From the NCBI GenBank assembly GCA_934466455.1, contig CAKSLF010000007.1, positions 1-64,000 on the forward strand: a DNA stretch of 64,000 nt, given 5' to 3'. Every line of letters starts with the position of its first letter. The stretch's first letter is position 1. Shown piece by piece: positions 49,355 through 58,956 of the stretch. Below the pieces are notes generated by a model. The model was not told the origin of the DNA, ran no database searches, and saw only the letters and a list, made by a program, of their open reading frames with translations. The DNA comes from an uncultured Oscillospiraceae bacterium (GTDB lineage: Bacteria; Bacillota; Clostridia; Oscillospirales; Ruminococcaceae). A program made the position numbers and the translations under genes.

Positions 49355-51148
49355 ATGTATTATTCCGCAGGAACTTATGAATCTTTTGCACACCCGGAAA
49401 AGCCGAAGGGTGTTGATAAAAAATCCGCTTATATTATCGGAACGGGACTTGCCGGTCTTACCGCAGCATTCTATCTTGTGCGTGACGGTCAAATGAAGGG
49501 CGAGCGCATCCATCTGCTTGAAAAGCTGGAGCTTGCCGGAGGAAGCTGCGACGGCAGAAAAGATATTACAAAAGGCTTTTATATGCGCGGCGGCAGAGAA
49601 ATGGATAATCATTTTGAGGTTATGTGGGATACCTTCCGTGATGTTCCGTCAATAGAAACACCCGGAGTTTCCGTTTTGGATGAATACTATTGGCTCAACA
49701 AACACGACCCAAACTATTCTCTTTGCCGTGCAACCGTAAAATGCGGTCAGGACGCCCATACCGACAAACAGTTTAAGCTTGATAAAGAGTCCGCTATGGC
49801 TCTTTCAAGGCTTTTTATTACCCCGGAGGAACAGCTTGAGGATAAAAAGATTTCCGATGTATTGCCCGACTCCTTCTGGAAAACGAATTTCTGGCTTTAT
49901 TGGCAGACCATGTTTGCATTTCAGCGTTGGTCAAGCGCACTTGAAATGAAGCGTTATCTTTGCCGGTATGTTCATCATATAGACGGTCTGCCGGATTTCA
50001 GTGCGCTGCGCTTTACAAAATATAATCAGTACGAAAGTATGATTTTGCCGCTTGTAAAATACCTCGAGGCACACGGCGTAGTCGTTGAATACGGAATTGA
50101 TGTAAAAAATGTAATTATCGAAACCGTGGGTAATAAAAAGACGGCAAAACAGATCGTTTATGCGAAGGACGGAAAAGAACAGACTATCGACCTTACGGAA
50201 AACGACCTCGTGTTTATAACCAACGGCTGCTGCACCGATACTTCCTGCTACGGTGACCAGACTCATGCTCCGGATCTTTCTGGAATAAAGAACGGCTGCG
50301 GCGAATCATGGAATATGTGGAAAGCTATCGCCGCCCAGGCGAAGCACGGTGAATTCGGCAATCCCGAAGCGTTCTGCAACAATGTGGACGCCACAAACTG
50401 GATGAGTGCCACGGTTGCTACATCCGATGAAGAGGTGATCAAGCACATTATGAATGTCTGCAAGCGTGATCCACGCAGCGGAAAGGTGACCACAGGCGGA
50501 ATAGTTACGGTAAAGGACAGTGCGGATAACTGGTATCTGTCATGGACTATTAACCGCCAGCCCCAGTTCAAATCCCAGGACAAAAATATGGTTCTTGTAT
50601 GGCTGTACTCGCTGAACACCAATAAAAAAGGCAATTATGTAAAGAAGGCAATGCGTGACTGCACCGGCGAAGAGGTATGCCGGGAATGGCTCTATCATAT
50701 CGGAGTGCCGGAAGACAGGATTGAATCACTTGCAAAGAACGCCTGCAATACAACAACCTGCTTTATGCCGTATATCAATGCTTTCTTCCAGCCGAGAAAA
50801 AATTCCGACCGCCCAAAGGTAGTGCCGGACGGTGCGGTAAACTTTGCGTTTATCGGTCAGTTTGCGGAAACTCCCCGGGATACCATTTTTACAACAGAGT
50901 ATTCTATGCGCACCGGTATGGAATCCGTTTATACGCTGCTTGATGTTGACCGTGGCGTGCCGGAGGTTTGGGGAAGCAAATATGATGTCAGAGAATTGCT
51001 CCGTGCCTGTTATTATGCTATCGACAAAAAACCTATAACCGATATAAAGCTTTCTTTCAAGGAAAAAGAACTGCTTAAGCTTGTTATGAAGAAAGTTAAG
51101 GGAACAGATGTTGAAATTCTGCTTAAAGAAAGCGGACTTATCGAATAA
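49355..51148 (+). CDS. ohyA: Oleate hydratase
   Basis: A 597-residue FAD enzyme (formerly myosin-cross-reactive antigen) that adds water to the cis-9 double bond of oleate and related fatty acids to give 10-hydroxy acids. The FAD motif is IIGTGLAGLTAAFYL. The active-site loop region is YMRGGREMDNHFEVMWD. The substrate region includes FAFQRWSSALEMKRY and NGCCTDTSCYGDQT. Length is typical. The protein would detoxify host unsaturated fatty acids. AGGAGG precedes the ATG. Single-gene unit with a terminator. Confidence 0.96.
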   Translation: MYYSAGTYESFAHPEKPKGVDKKSAYIIGTGLAGLTAAFYLVRDGQMKGERIHLLEKLELAGGSCDGRKDITKGFYMRGGREMDNHFEVMWDTFRDVPSIETPGVSVLDEYYWLNKHDPNYSLCRATVKCGQDAHTDKQFKLDKESAMALSRLFITPEEQLEDKKISDVLPDSFWKTNFWLYWQTMFAFQRWSSALEMKRYLCRYVHHIDGLPDFSALRFTKYNQYESMILPLVKYLEAHGVVVEYGIDVKNVIIETVGNKKTAKQIVYAKDGKEQTIDLTENDLVFITNGCCTDTSCYGDQTHAPDLSGIKNGCGESWNMWKAIAAQAKHGEFGNPEAFCNNVDATNWMSATVATSDEEVIKHIMNVCKRDPRSGKVTTGGIVTVKDSADNWYLSWTINRQPQFKSQDKNMVLVWLYSLNTNKKGNYVKKAMRDCTGEEVCREWLYHIGVPEDRIESLAKNACNTTTCFMPYINAFFQPRKNSDRPKVVPDGAVNFAFIGQFAETPRDTIFTTEYSMRTGMESVYTLLDVDRGVPEVWGSKYDVRELLRACYYAIDKKPITDIKLSFKEKELLKLVMKKVKGTDVEILLKESGLIE

Positions 51149-51164
51149 TTTCTATAAATAGCAT

Positions 51165-51197
51165 AAAAAATGTCCGTACATTGTGCGGACATTTTTT
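51165..51197 (+). terminator. Terminator of ohyA
   Basis: AAAAAATGTCCG pairs with CGGACATTTTTT. Confidence 0.92.
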
Positions 51198-51287
51198 ATG
51201 CCCTCTTTAATAATTTTCTTATTGACTTGCTTTATATAAAGAAATATACTTGTTCTTGTGACAAAATCGAAAAAAGGAGAGAAAATA

Positions 51288-52793
51288 ATGACAGAAGAGC
51301 TTAAACAAAAGACGGAACAGCTTGCGGAGCTGCAAAAAAAGATGTTTGCGTTCAGATATGCAACCTCCGCAATGTATCTCGATGGTGTAACCGTTGCTCC
51401 CCGTGATACGGAAGAGGGCAGAAGCGAGGCACTCGGAATACTTTCCGAGTATGATTATGCTCTTACAACATCAAAGGAAACAATAGAGCTTCTTGAGTAC
51501 CTTAAAGCACATTCCGATGAGCTTTCGGAGCACCAAAACAGAGAAGTTGAGCTGCTTTTGCGCAACTATGAGTTCACAAAAAATATTCCGGCAGAGGAAT
51601 TCGTAGCCTATCAAAAAACCATAAGCAAGGCAAGCTATATTTGGCACAAAGCAAAGGAAGAAAACGATTACGAGTCCTTTAAGCCATATCTTAAAAAGCT
51701 TTTTGATTATAAAATCCGCTTTGCAAAATATTATAAGCCGGAGGAAAATCCTTATGATGTCCAGCTTGATATTTACGAGCGGGGACTAAATATGAAAAAG
51801 TGCGACGAGTTTTTCAATACCCTGCGTGCGCATATTGTTCCCCTTATCCATAAAATCGGAGAAAAGCCACAGATTGACGACTCTCCGCTGTTTGCGGATT
51901 TCCCCGTCGAAAAGCAGAAGCTTGTCACCGAGTATGTGATGAACTACATGGGCATTGACCCCAATCACTGCAACTGCGGCGAAACCGAGCACCCGTTTAC
52001 CCTTGAGTTCACAAAAGACGATGTTCGCATTACTACACATTATTATAAAGATAATGTGGCTTCTTCCATGTACTCGGTAATTCATGAGAGCGGTCACGCT
52101 CTCTATGAGCTTGGCGGAGCGGACGAGCACAAATATACCGTTGTTGCCGGCGGCGTTTCAATGGCAATCCACGAAAGCCAGTCACGCTTTTTTGAAAATC
52201 TTATCGGAAGAAGCGAAGCCTTTACCACAGCAATTCTTCCAAAGCTTCAGGAGATTTTTCCGGAACAGCTCGGCGGAATTACGCCCCGCCGTTTCTATGA
52301 AATGATAAACAAGGCGCAGCCTTCGCTTATAAGAACGGAAGCCGATGAGCTTACCTATGCGCTTCATGTTATGGTGCGTTATGAAATAGAAAAGAAGGTG
52401 TTTGCGGGCGAACTTACCGTTGACGAAATTCCCGCCGAATGGAACCGCCTTTATAAAGAATACCTCGGCGTTGATGTGCCGGACGACACCCACGGCTGTC
52501 TCCAGGACTCTCATTGGTCCGGCGGCGATATGGGTTATTTCCCGTCCTACGCCCTCGGAAGCGCATACGGCGCACAGATGCTTGCAAAAATGAAAGAGGA
52601 CATTGATGTGGATGCCGTTTGCGCCTCCGGAACGCTGAAGCCCATTTCCGATTGGCTCGGCGAACGCATTTATCAGTATGCAAGTATGTATGACCCCGAT
52701 GTTATTTTCGAAAAGGCTTGCGGAGCATCCTTTGACCCGACTTATTATACAGACTATCTCGAGAAAAAATACAGCGATATTTACAAGCTTTGA
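51288..52793 (+). CDS. M32 family metallocarboxypeptidase
   Basis: A 501-residue thermostable carboxypeptidase (Taq type) that removes C-terminal residues from peptides in the cytoplasm. The zinc site is VIHESGHALYE (HExxH), with the third ligand in SMAIHESQSRFFEN. The family motifs DVRITTHY and the LIRTEADELTYALHVMVRYE block are present. GGAGAG precedes ATG at 51288; an upstream in-frame start at 51258 lacks a ribosome binding site. Confidence 0.95.
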   Translation: MTEELKQKTEQLAELQKKMFAFRYATSAMYLDGVTVAPRDTEEGRSEALGILSEYDYALTTSKETIELLEYLKAHSDELSEHQNREVELLLRNYEFTKNIPAEEFVAYQKTISKASYIWHKAKEENDYESFKPYLKKLFDYKIRFAKYYKPEENPYDVQLDIYERGLNMKKCDEFFNTLRAHIVPLIHKIGEKPQIDDSPLFADFPVEKQKLVTEYVMNYMGIDPNHCNCGETEHPFTLEFTKDDVRITTHYYKDNVASSMYSVIHESGHALYELGGADEHKYTVVAGGVSMAIHESQSRFFENLIGRSEAFTTAILPKLQEIFPEQLGGITPRRFYEMINKAQPSLIRTEADELTYALHVMVRYEIEKKVFAGELTVDEIPAEWNRLYKEYLGVDVPDDTHGCLQDSHWSGGDMGYFPSYALGSAYGAQMLAKMKEDIDVDAVCASGTLKPISDWLGERIYQYASMYDPDVIFEKACGASFDPTYYTDYLEKKYSDIYKL

Positions 52794-52853
52794 TTGACTG
52801 GAGCAAAGTGCGGCAGTCATTATTTTGAGCACCGTGCTCAAGCATAACATTAC

Positions 52854-52894
52854 AAAAAAGCTCCGTGCTCGAAAAATGAGCACGGAGCTTTTTT
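52854..52894. terminator. Bidirectional terminator after the M32 gene
   Basis: AAAAAAGCTCCGTGCTC pairs with GAGCACGGAGCTTTTTT and serves both converging genes. A second dyad, TTGAGCACCGTGCTCAA, lies just before it at 52825-52841. Confidence 0.92.
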
Positions 52895-52924
52895 GTGATT
52901 TTGGTTGGGAATATAAAACGGCTT

Positions 52925-54157
52925 TTATCCGTTTATTGCTTTAACCTTTTTGCGGACAATAAGTGCCATTGCAAACGCAATAACGGATATTATACACGCT
53001 GCAAGAAATGCTTTGGAATAATCTCCGCCGCTGCTTAGCTTAACGGCAATTTGCGGACCGATAAGTCCGGCAAATCCGAACGCAAGGTACATAACGCCGT
53101 AGTTTTCGGTGACATGGGAGGAGCCGAAAAGGTCGGCGGTTATTGGTGTAATGGTGCTGCCGAAGCCGCCGTAGCAAAGTGCGGTTATGCCAAGGCAAAC
53201 CACTGTGAGCACCATGGAGCCTGAAAGAGAAAGCACACCCATTGCAATTATAGGAAGCCCGCAAATGATGCTGAGGGTTATATATTTATCAAAATGGTCG
53301 GTAACAATGCCCCAAATAAAACGACCGGACATACTCATAAAGGACATAACGGAAACATAAACTGCGGCTTGGGTTGCAGAAAGAGCAAAGCTTTCCTGCA
53401 TAATAGAGGAAACCTGGCTTATTACCATCATTCCGGAGGTGCAGCCGAAGGCAAATGCAATAATTGCAACATAGAACAGTGCGGTTTTTACCATTTGACT
53501 GCGGCTGAGGTCATAAACAGATTTGGAAACCTTTTTTGCGCCGCCTGCCGCACCGCATTTATATTCAACATATCCTGCCGGTACGGGCTGAATGAGCATC
53601 GCAACGGCAAAAATAACAATAAGGGCAACGCCGCCCGCAACGGTAAGAGCAAATTTTATGTCTTTTGCGGCAATCATATTTGCAAGCAGGGGAGAAAGCA
53701 CAATAGATGCACCGCCATAAACTCCTGCGATTACGCCGGAAACGGAGCCGCGCTTATCCGGAAAAAGATTTGCCATATATCCCATAATGGTGGGGTAAAT
53801 AAAGCCGGAGCCGATACCGGTGCCAAGACCGAAAGCAACAAAAAACAGAGGCATTGATGTGGTAAAGCCGGAAACTATGTAGCCAAGACCGAACAGCACG
53901 CTGCCGAGAGCCATTGTCTTTTTTGTACCGAGCTTTTTGATAAATCCTCCGAAGACAGATGGGCTCATTGTAGAAGAAAGGACGGTTACGGTATAGCAAA
54001 GAACCACAGTGGATTTAACGGCATCACCGCCGAGCTGTGCAATAAATGGCGATTGGAGCACGGACCATGTATAGGCAAGTCCGACAAAAAACGCTCCGAT
54101 AAGGCAATACACAAAATACATGGTCCTTTTGCTGTCTGTTTTCTTAAATTCATCCAT
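52925..54157 (-). CDS. OFA-family MFS transporter
   Basis: A 12-helix major facilitator of about 410 residues, of the oxalate/formate antiporter family (LIGAFFVGLAYTWSVLQSPF, FGLGTGIGSGFIYPTIMGY, PDKRGSVSGVIAGVYGGAS). Family substrates are small carboxylates. The start is ATG at 54157 with AAGGAGG upstream; it overlaps the end of the dehydrogenase gene by 8 bp, so both form one operon. The shared LysR control suggests transport of the dehydrogenase substrate or product. Confidence 0.9.
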   Translation of the reverse strand: MDEFKKTDSKRTMYFVYCLIGAFFVGLAYTWSVLQSPFIAQLGGDAVKSTVVLCYTVTVLSSTMSPSVFGGFIKKLGTKKTMALGSVLFGLGYIVSGFTTSMPLFFVAFGLGTGIGSGFIYPTIMGYMANLFPDKRGSVSGVIAGVYGGASIVLSPLLANMIAAKDIKFALTVAGGVALIVIFAVAMLIQPVPAGYVEYKCGAAGGAKKVSKSVYDLSRSQMVKTALFYVAIIAFAFGCTSGMMVISQVSSIMQESFALSATQAAVYVSVMSFMSMSGRFIWGIVTDHFDKYITLSIICGLPIIAMGVLSLSGSMVLTVVCLGITALCYGGFGSTITPITADLFGSSHVTENYGVMYLAFGFAGLIGPQIAVKLSSGGDYSKAFLAACIISVIAFAMALIVRKKVKAING

Positions 54158-55127
54158 TGTTGGAATCCTCCTTGTCATACTCCTCAAGAATCTTTGTCAT
54201 TTGGATAATGCGACGGCTGCGCTTTTCAACATATTCCTGCGCAGAGGGATATTTAAGAAGCCCTTCGCCGGCTGCAACGCCGGTTTTACCCTCGGCAATC
54301 AGTTTTTCTGCAAGCGGGATGCAGTCGGTATCGCTGCAAAGAGAGGGAAGAACGCCTTTTGCAACAACTGCCGGAATTTTAAGACCGACAAAGTCCCAAA
54401 GGGCAATAGGACCTTCAAACCCAAAGCGAAGACCGTCGGTATATTTGATTGCGTTTTCTGCATCCTGAGCACTTATCCAGCCGTTGTCAATCATATAATA
54501 AAGCTCTCTGTTAATAACGGTGGCAATACGGTTTACAATAAATCCGGGAACAAAATAATTGAGTACGGCGGGCTTTTTATCCGCAAATTCAAGCAGCCCG
54601 CGAACAGCTGAAGTTACCTCGTCGGAGGTTTTTGGACCCTTTACTACCTCTATGAGTTTCATAAGGTGGGGCGGGTTGAACCAGTGAGTGATTATAAGTC
54701 TTTCCGGATTGTCTATAACATCGTCACATACGGAAAATACATCCATTCCGGAGGTGTTGCTTGCAAAAATGCAGTCCGGGCGGCAGCTGTCGTTAAGGAG
54801 CTTATATATCGCTCTTTTGGCTTCTTTATCCTCAAAAATAACCTCAAAGGCGCAGTCTATTTCCCGCCCGACAGAGGGAATGCCATCGTTGGTCATAGTA
54901 TGCAGGTTCTTTTTGACCGCTGTGCGATAGCCTTCGTCCGCCATTTCATTTTTAATAAGAATATCAATGGCGTTATCAATCTGAATTAGCGCAGAATCAA
55001 GATATTCCTGCTTTAGGTCGGTCATATATACGGTAAGACCTTTTGCGGCGAAAACCTGGGCAATGCTCCTGCCCATAGTGCCTGCGCCGACTACGAGAAT
55101 TTTATAATCGCTGAAATTTTTGCTCAA
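54150..55127 (-). CDS. 3-hydroxyacyl-CoA dehydrogenase-like protein
   Basis: An NAD-dependent dehydrogenase of about 325 residues. The Rossmann motif is ILVVGAGTMGRSIAQVFA. The catalytic region ASNTSGMDVFSV, then ITHWFNPPHLMKLIEVV, has the active-site His and Asn pattern of the family. The C-terminal domain (FVPGFIVNRIA) is followed by ALWDFVGLKI. It could act on 3-hydroxyacyl-CoA or on a related hydroxy acid such as carnitine. ATG at 55136 touches the AAAGGG site, so TTG at 55127 is the more likely start. Confidence 0.88.
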   Translation of the reverse strand: MSKNFSDYKILVVGAGTMGRSIAQVFAAKGLTVYMTDLKQEYLDSALIQIDNAIDILIKNEMADEGYRTAVKKNLHTMTNDGIPSVGREIDCAFEVIFEDKEAKRAIYKLLNDSCRPDCIFASNTSGMDVFSVCDDVIDNPERLIITHWFNPPHLMKLIEVVKGPKTSDEVTSAVRGLLEFADKKPAVLNYFVPGFIVNRIATVINRELYYMIDNGWISAQDAENAIKYTDGLRFGFEGPIALWDFVGLKIPAVVAKGVLPSLCSDTDCIPLAEKLIAEGKTGVAAGEGLLKYPSAQEYVEKRSRRIIQMTKILEEYDKEDSNNG

Positions 55128-55207
55128 ATTACACATCCCTTTCGTATTTCTTTGTTAAAAATATATCACACATTTATGGGATTTGTTCTTAAAAATCGGA
55201 TAATAGT

Positions 55208-55238
55208 ATTAGACAAATTCTAATAGAAGATATATAAT
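55208..55238 (+). promoter_or_regulatory. LysR promoter with overlapping dyad operator
   Basis: ATTAGA-CAAAT-TCTAAT (55208-55224) is a perfect dyad containing a T-N11-A LysR box. TAGACA (55210-55215) and TATAAT (55233-55238), spaced 17 bp, form a promoter for the lysR gene that lies over the dyad. This layout suggests autoregulation and control of the divergent dehydrogenase operon. Confidence 0.75.
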
Positions 55239-55265
55239 GAAAAAGCAGAAGGGAGCGAAAAAAGT

Positions 55266-56180
55266 ATGGATATGCAGAAATTAAAGTGCTTTGTTGCGGT
55301 TGCGGAGAAATTAAGCTTTACAAAAGCGGCTGATGAGCTGTATTTTTCGGTGCCGACGGTAACGCACCATATCAAGCACCTTGAAGGAGAACTGGGTGTT
55401 AAACTTTTTGTAAGAGATAAACACTCCGTTACTGTGACGCAGGCCGGGCAAACATTTTACCCCGTAGCAAAGGACCTGCTTATGAAGTTGGATGCCGTTA
55501 TGTATCGGATAAATACGGAACGGGATTTTGAAATACTGCGAATCGGCTGTACATCCCATGCGGAAATGGTTGCCCTTACATCGGTTTTTGCAAAATTCAG
55601 ACTTAAATATCCTAATATTCGTCCGGATATTGAAATAGGCAATTTTGATAAAATAATTGATATGTTCGAGCAAAATCAGCTTGATATTGTGTTTGTTACG
55701 GATAATATGCTTCTTCGCCGAAAAAAGAGCGATTACATATTTCATAAATTTTGCCGCAAGGACGGCTTTGCGGTTGTGGCAAGGGAGCACAGAATAGCAA
55801 CGCTCCCCCAAATATCCTTTGATGAGCTTGAAAACGACATAATTATAGCTATGGGCAGTGCTTATGTTCCGTTCAATACGGGAAACCCGGTAACAAGGCT
55901 TATTCAGCTGCATGAGCTTCACAGCAAAGACATACATTGCGATGATGACCGAATGATGATGTCTCTTGCAAAATCGGGCTATGGGGTGGCTATTCTTCCC
56001 GGATACTGTATTCCGGAATATGCGGAGCTTATCGGGCTTTCCTGCGTTCCGATAATTGAAAATCAAAAGCTTGTTTACGGTGTGATAACCCACAAGGGAA
56101 AGCTAAAGGAAAGCTACGGCTATTTTATATCTCTTGCCGAAGCAAAAATAAAAGCGGCAAAAACAAGTATTAAATTATAA
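55266..56180 (+). CDS. LysR-type regulator
   Basis: A 304-residue LTTR. The N-terminal HTH reads LKCFVAVAEKLSFTKAADEL and VPTVTHHIKHLEGELGVKLF, and the C-terminal periplasmic-binding-like domain binds an inducer. It is divergent from the dehydrogenase-MFS operon and is the probable regulator of it. The inducer is unknown. Confidence 0.93.
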   Translation: MDMQKLKCFVAVAEKLSFTKAADELYFSVPTVTHHIKHLEGELGVKLFVRDKHSVTVTQAGQTFYPVAKDLLMKLDAVMYRINTERDFEILRIGCTSHAEMVALTSVFAKFRLKYPNIRPDIEIGNFDKIIDMFEQNQLDIVFVTDNMLLRRKKSDYIFHKFCRKDGFAVVAREHRIATLPQISFDELENDIIIAMGSAYVPFNTGNPVTRLIQLHELHSKDIHCDDDRMMMSLAKSGYGVAILPGYCIPEYAELIGLSCVPIIENQKLVYGVITHKGKLKESYGYFISLAEAKIKAAKTSIKL

Positions 56181-56279
56181 GTATAAGGAATAAAATTTTT
56201 GATATTTTATTTATGCTCTGTTCAAAATTGCGCATATGTGTTATAATATAAAAAATATACTCAACAAGGGAATGATTGT

Positions 56280-56858
56280 ATGGCAAAGCTCTATTTCAAA
56301 TACGGTGCTATGGGCAGCTCTAAATCCGCCCAGGCACTTATTGCAAAGTATAATTATGAAGAGCGGGGAATGAAGGTATGGCTTATAAAGCCGATGACGG
56401 ATACCCGTGACGGTGCAAATATAATTAAATCAAGAGTCGGGCTTTTTGCTGCTGCGGAGGAGATTTCCTCCGGCGACAGCATAAAGGAGCTTTTTGCAAA
56501 GCACGGCGACTGCGATGTTATAATCGGGGACGAGTGCCAGTTCTTTACGCCGGAGCAAATTGACGAGCTGCGTGATATAGTTGACGATATGGGCGTGCCG
56601 GTTATGTGCTTCGGTCTGCGCACGGATTTTATAACTCAGCTTTTTCCGGGAAGCAGACGCCTTTTTGAGGTTGCGGATTCCATTCAGGAGATAAAAACAA
56701 TCTGCGACTGCGGAGCAAAAGCCACCGTAAATGCCCGTATGGACGACAACGGAAAAATTGTTACCTCCGGCGACCAGATTTGCATAGGAGGAAACGACAG
56801 ATACATAGCCATGTGCCATAAATGCTGGAAAAAGCGCATTGCGCAACAGGATAAATAA
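56280..56858 (+). CDS. tdk: Thymidine kinase
   Basis: A 192-residue type II thymidine kinase. The P-loop is YGAMGSSKSAQAL, the Walker B-like segment is VIIGDECQFF, and lid cysteines lie in TICDCGAKAT and MCHKCWK. It phosphorylates thymidine to dTMP. It opens a tightly spaced salvage cluster (12-22 bp gaps) ending with udk. A TATAAT lies near 56237. Confidence 0.95.
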   Translation: MAKLYFKYGAMGSSKSAQALIAKYNYEERGMKVWLIKPMTDTRDGANIIKSRVGLFAAAEEISSGDSIKELFAKHGDCDVIIGDECQFFTPEQIDELRDIVDDMGVPVMCFGLRTDFITQLFPGSRRLFEVADSIQEIKTICDCGAKATVNARMDDNGKIVTSGDQICIGGNDRYIAMCHKCWKKRIAQQDK

Positions 56859-56870
56859 GGAGGAACAGAT

Positions 56871-57614
56871 ATGAATAAACCGTACCCTACACCTCATATT
56901 AATGCAAAGCCGGAGGACTTCGCAAAAACCGTACTTATGCCCGGCGACCCTCTTAGGTCAAAATTTATTGCGGAAAATTATCTTGAAAGCCCAAAGCTGG
57001 TCAATAATGTCCGGGGAGTAAACGGTTATACCGGGCTTTATAACGGCGTGCCCGTAACTGTTATGGCAAGCGGAATGGGTATGCCCGCAATAGGTATATA
57101 CAGCTATGAGCTTTATAATTTCTTCGGGGTGGAAAATATAATCCGCATCGGCTCGGCAGGCGGAATTACCGAAAATGTAAAGGTTAACGAGATTGTTGCG
57201 GCGATGGGTGCATGCACCGATTCCGCATATGCAAAATCGTTCAATATTCCCGGAACCTTTGCACCGATAGCCGATTACGGTATTCTCAATACCTGTGTTG
57301 AAACGGGCGGAGAAATGGGTCTGAGCGTAAAAGTGGGCAATATGCTTTCCTCAGATGTTTTTTATAAAGATGAGCTTTATTCGGAGGGAAATGGGCTTAC
57401 AAACCGGGAACGCTGGGCAAAGATGGGCGTGCTTGCAGAGGAAATGGAAGCAGCTGCTCTCTATATGAATGCCGCCCGTGCCGGTAAAAAAGCACTTTGC
57501 ATCTGCACGATTTCGGATAACCTTGTTACAGGCGAATCCCTTTCCTCGGAGGAACGCCAAACCTCGTTTGATACAATGATAACGCTTGCGCTGAAAACGG
57601 CGGCAAAGCTGTAA
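56871..57614 (+). CDS. deoD: Purine nucleoside phosphorylase, DeoD type
   Basis: A 247-residue hexameric PNP that cleaves purine nucleosides with phosphate to base and ribose-1-phosphate. Motifs are VLMPGDPLRSKFIAE, ASGMGMPAIGIYSYEL, RIGSAGGI, GVLAEEMEAAALYMNA and CICTISDNLVTGE. AGGAGG precedes the ATG. Confidence 0.96.
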   Translation: MNKPYPTPHINAKPEDFAKTVLMPGDPLRSKFIAENYLESPKLVNNVRGVNGYTGLYNGVPVTVMASGMGMPAIGIYSYELYNFFGVENIIRIGSAGGITENVKVNEIVAAMGACTDSAYAKSFNIPGTFAPIADYGILNTCVETGGEMGLSVKVGNMLSSDVFYKDELYSEGNGLTNRERWAKMGVLAEEMEAAALYMNAARAGKKALCICTISDNLVTGESLSSEERQTSFDTMITLALKTAAKL

Positions 57615-57632
57615 GACAGGAGTAATTTTGTA

Positions 57633-58934
57633 ATGCGGATATGCGATATAATCGAAAAAAAGCGTGACGGAAAAAAGCTTTCCCCGGAGGAAATAGAATT
57701 TTTCGTTTCCGGATATACAAAAGGAGAAATTCCGGATTATCAGATTTCTGCGCTTTTGATGGCAATATATTTTTCCGGTATGGACGATGAGGAAACCGCC
57801 ATGCTTACAAGGGCAATGATGTATTCCGGAGATACCGTTGATTTGTCCGAATTCGGAAAGCTTACTGTGGATAAACACAGCACCGGCGGCGTCGGCGATA
57901 AAACAAGCCTTGTTGTTGCCCCTATTATGGCAAGCCTCGGCTGCAAAATGGCAAAGATGTCCGGCAGGGGGCTTGGTCATACCGGCGGCACGGTAGATAA
58001 GCTGGAATCCATTCCCGGATTTAAGACAAGCATAGCTCCGGAAGAATTTTTTGAACAGGTAAGAAAAACCGGCGTAGCGGTTATCGGCTCTACGGCAAAC
58101 CTTGCTCCGGCGGATAAAAAGCTATATGCGCTGCGTGATGTAACGGCAACCGTCGGCTGTATTCCTCTTATTGCGTCAAGCATAATGAGCAAAAAGCTTG
58201 CCGCCGGTGCTCATAATATCGTGCTTGATGTAAAAATCGGAAGCGGAGCTTTTATGAAAACCGAGGAGCAGGGCAGAGAGCTTGCTCAAAAGATGGTTAA
58301 TATCGGCAAAAGCTTTGGCAGGAATATAGTGGCGGTTATCACTAATATGGACCGCCCGCTTGGCTATGCCGTGGGTAATTCTCTTGAGGTGCTGGAGGCG
58401 GTTTCCGTGCTCAAGGGAAACGAGGTTTCGGATTTGGACGGCGTCTGCGTAACCCTTGCATCAACGCTGCTTTCGCTTTGCTGCGGATTTAGCCATGAGG
58501 AGAGCGAAAAGCGGGTTTATGAAAGCATAAACAGCGGCGCAGCCCTCGAAAAATTTAAGGAATGGATTTCCGCCCAGGGCGGAAATCCCGAATTTGTGGA
58601 TAACCCCGATGCCCTCGGAAAAGCAAGCTATGTAGTGGAATACAAGGCGAAAAAGGACGGCTATATCTCCTTTATGGATACGGAAATGATAGGCAAAGCC
58701 GCCGCAGCACTCGGTGCGGGAAGAGAAAAAACAACGGATTCCGTTGACCATACCGCAGGAATCATGCTCAAAAAGAAAACCGGTGATTCGGTAAAGCTTG
58801 GGGAAACCGTTGCCCTTCTTTATACAAATAAAGAAGCCGCCGAAAACGAGGCTGCAAGGCTGCTTTCCGAAGCAATAAGCTATTCCGACCAAAAACCGGC
58901 GGAGGAACCCCTTATTTACGGAATTATAAAATAA
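57633..58934 (+). CDS. pdp: Pyrimidine-nucleoside phosphorylase
   Basis: A 433-residue enzyme cleaving thymidine, deoxyuridine and probably uridine. The N-terminal FVSGYTKGEIPDYQISALLM, the signature KMSGRGLGHTGGTVDKLE, DKHSTGGVGDK, and the C-terminal segment with KKKTGDSVKLGE are typical. It may act as a DeoA-type thymidine phosphorylase; in Firmicutes the broader Pdp is usual. It is third in the cluster. Confidence 0.95.
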   Translation: MRICDIIEKKRDGKKLSPEEIEFFVSGYTKGEIPDYQISALLMAIYFSGMDDEETAMLTRAMMYSGDTVDLSEFGKLTVDKHSTGGVGDKTSLVVAPIMASLGCKMAKMSGRGLGHTGGTVDKLESIPGFKTSIAPEEFFEQVRKTGVAVIGSTANLAPADKKLYALRDVTATVGCIPLIASSIMSKKLAAGAHNIVLDVKIGSGAFMKTEEQGRELAQKMVNIGKSFGRNIVAVITNMDRPLGYAVGNSLEVLEAVSVLKGNEVSDLDGVCVTLASTLLSLCCGFSHEESEKRVYESINSGAALEKFKEWISAQGGNPEFVDNPDALGKASYVVEYKAKKDGYISFMDTEMIGKAAAALGAGREKTTDSVDHTAGIMLKKKTGDSVKLGETVALLYTNKEAAENEAARLLSEAISYSDQKPAEEPLIYGIIK

Positions 58935-58956
58935 TTTTTTAGGACGGTGCAAAAAA

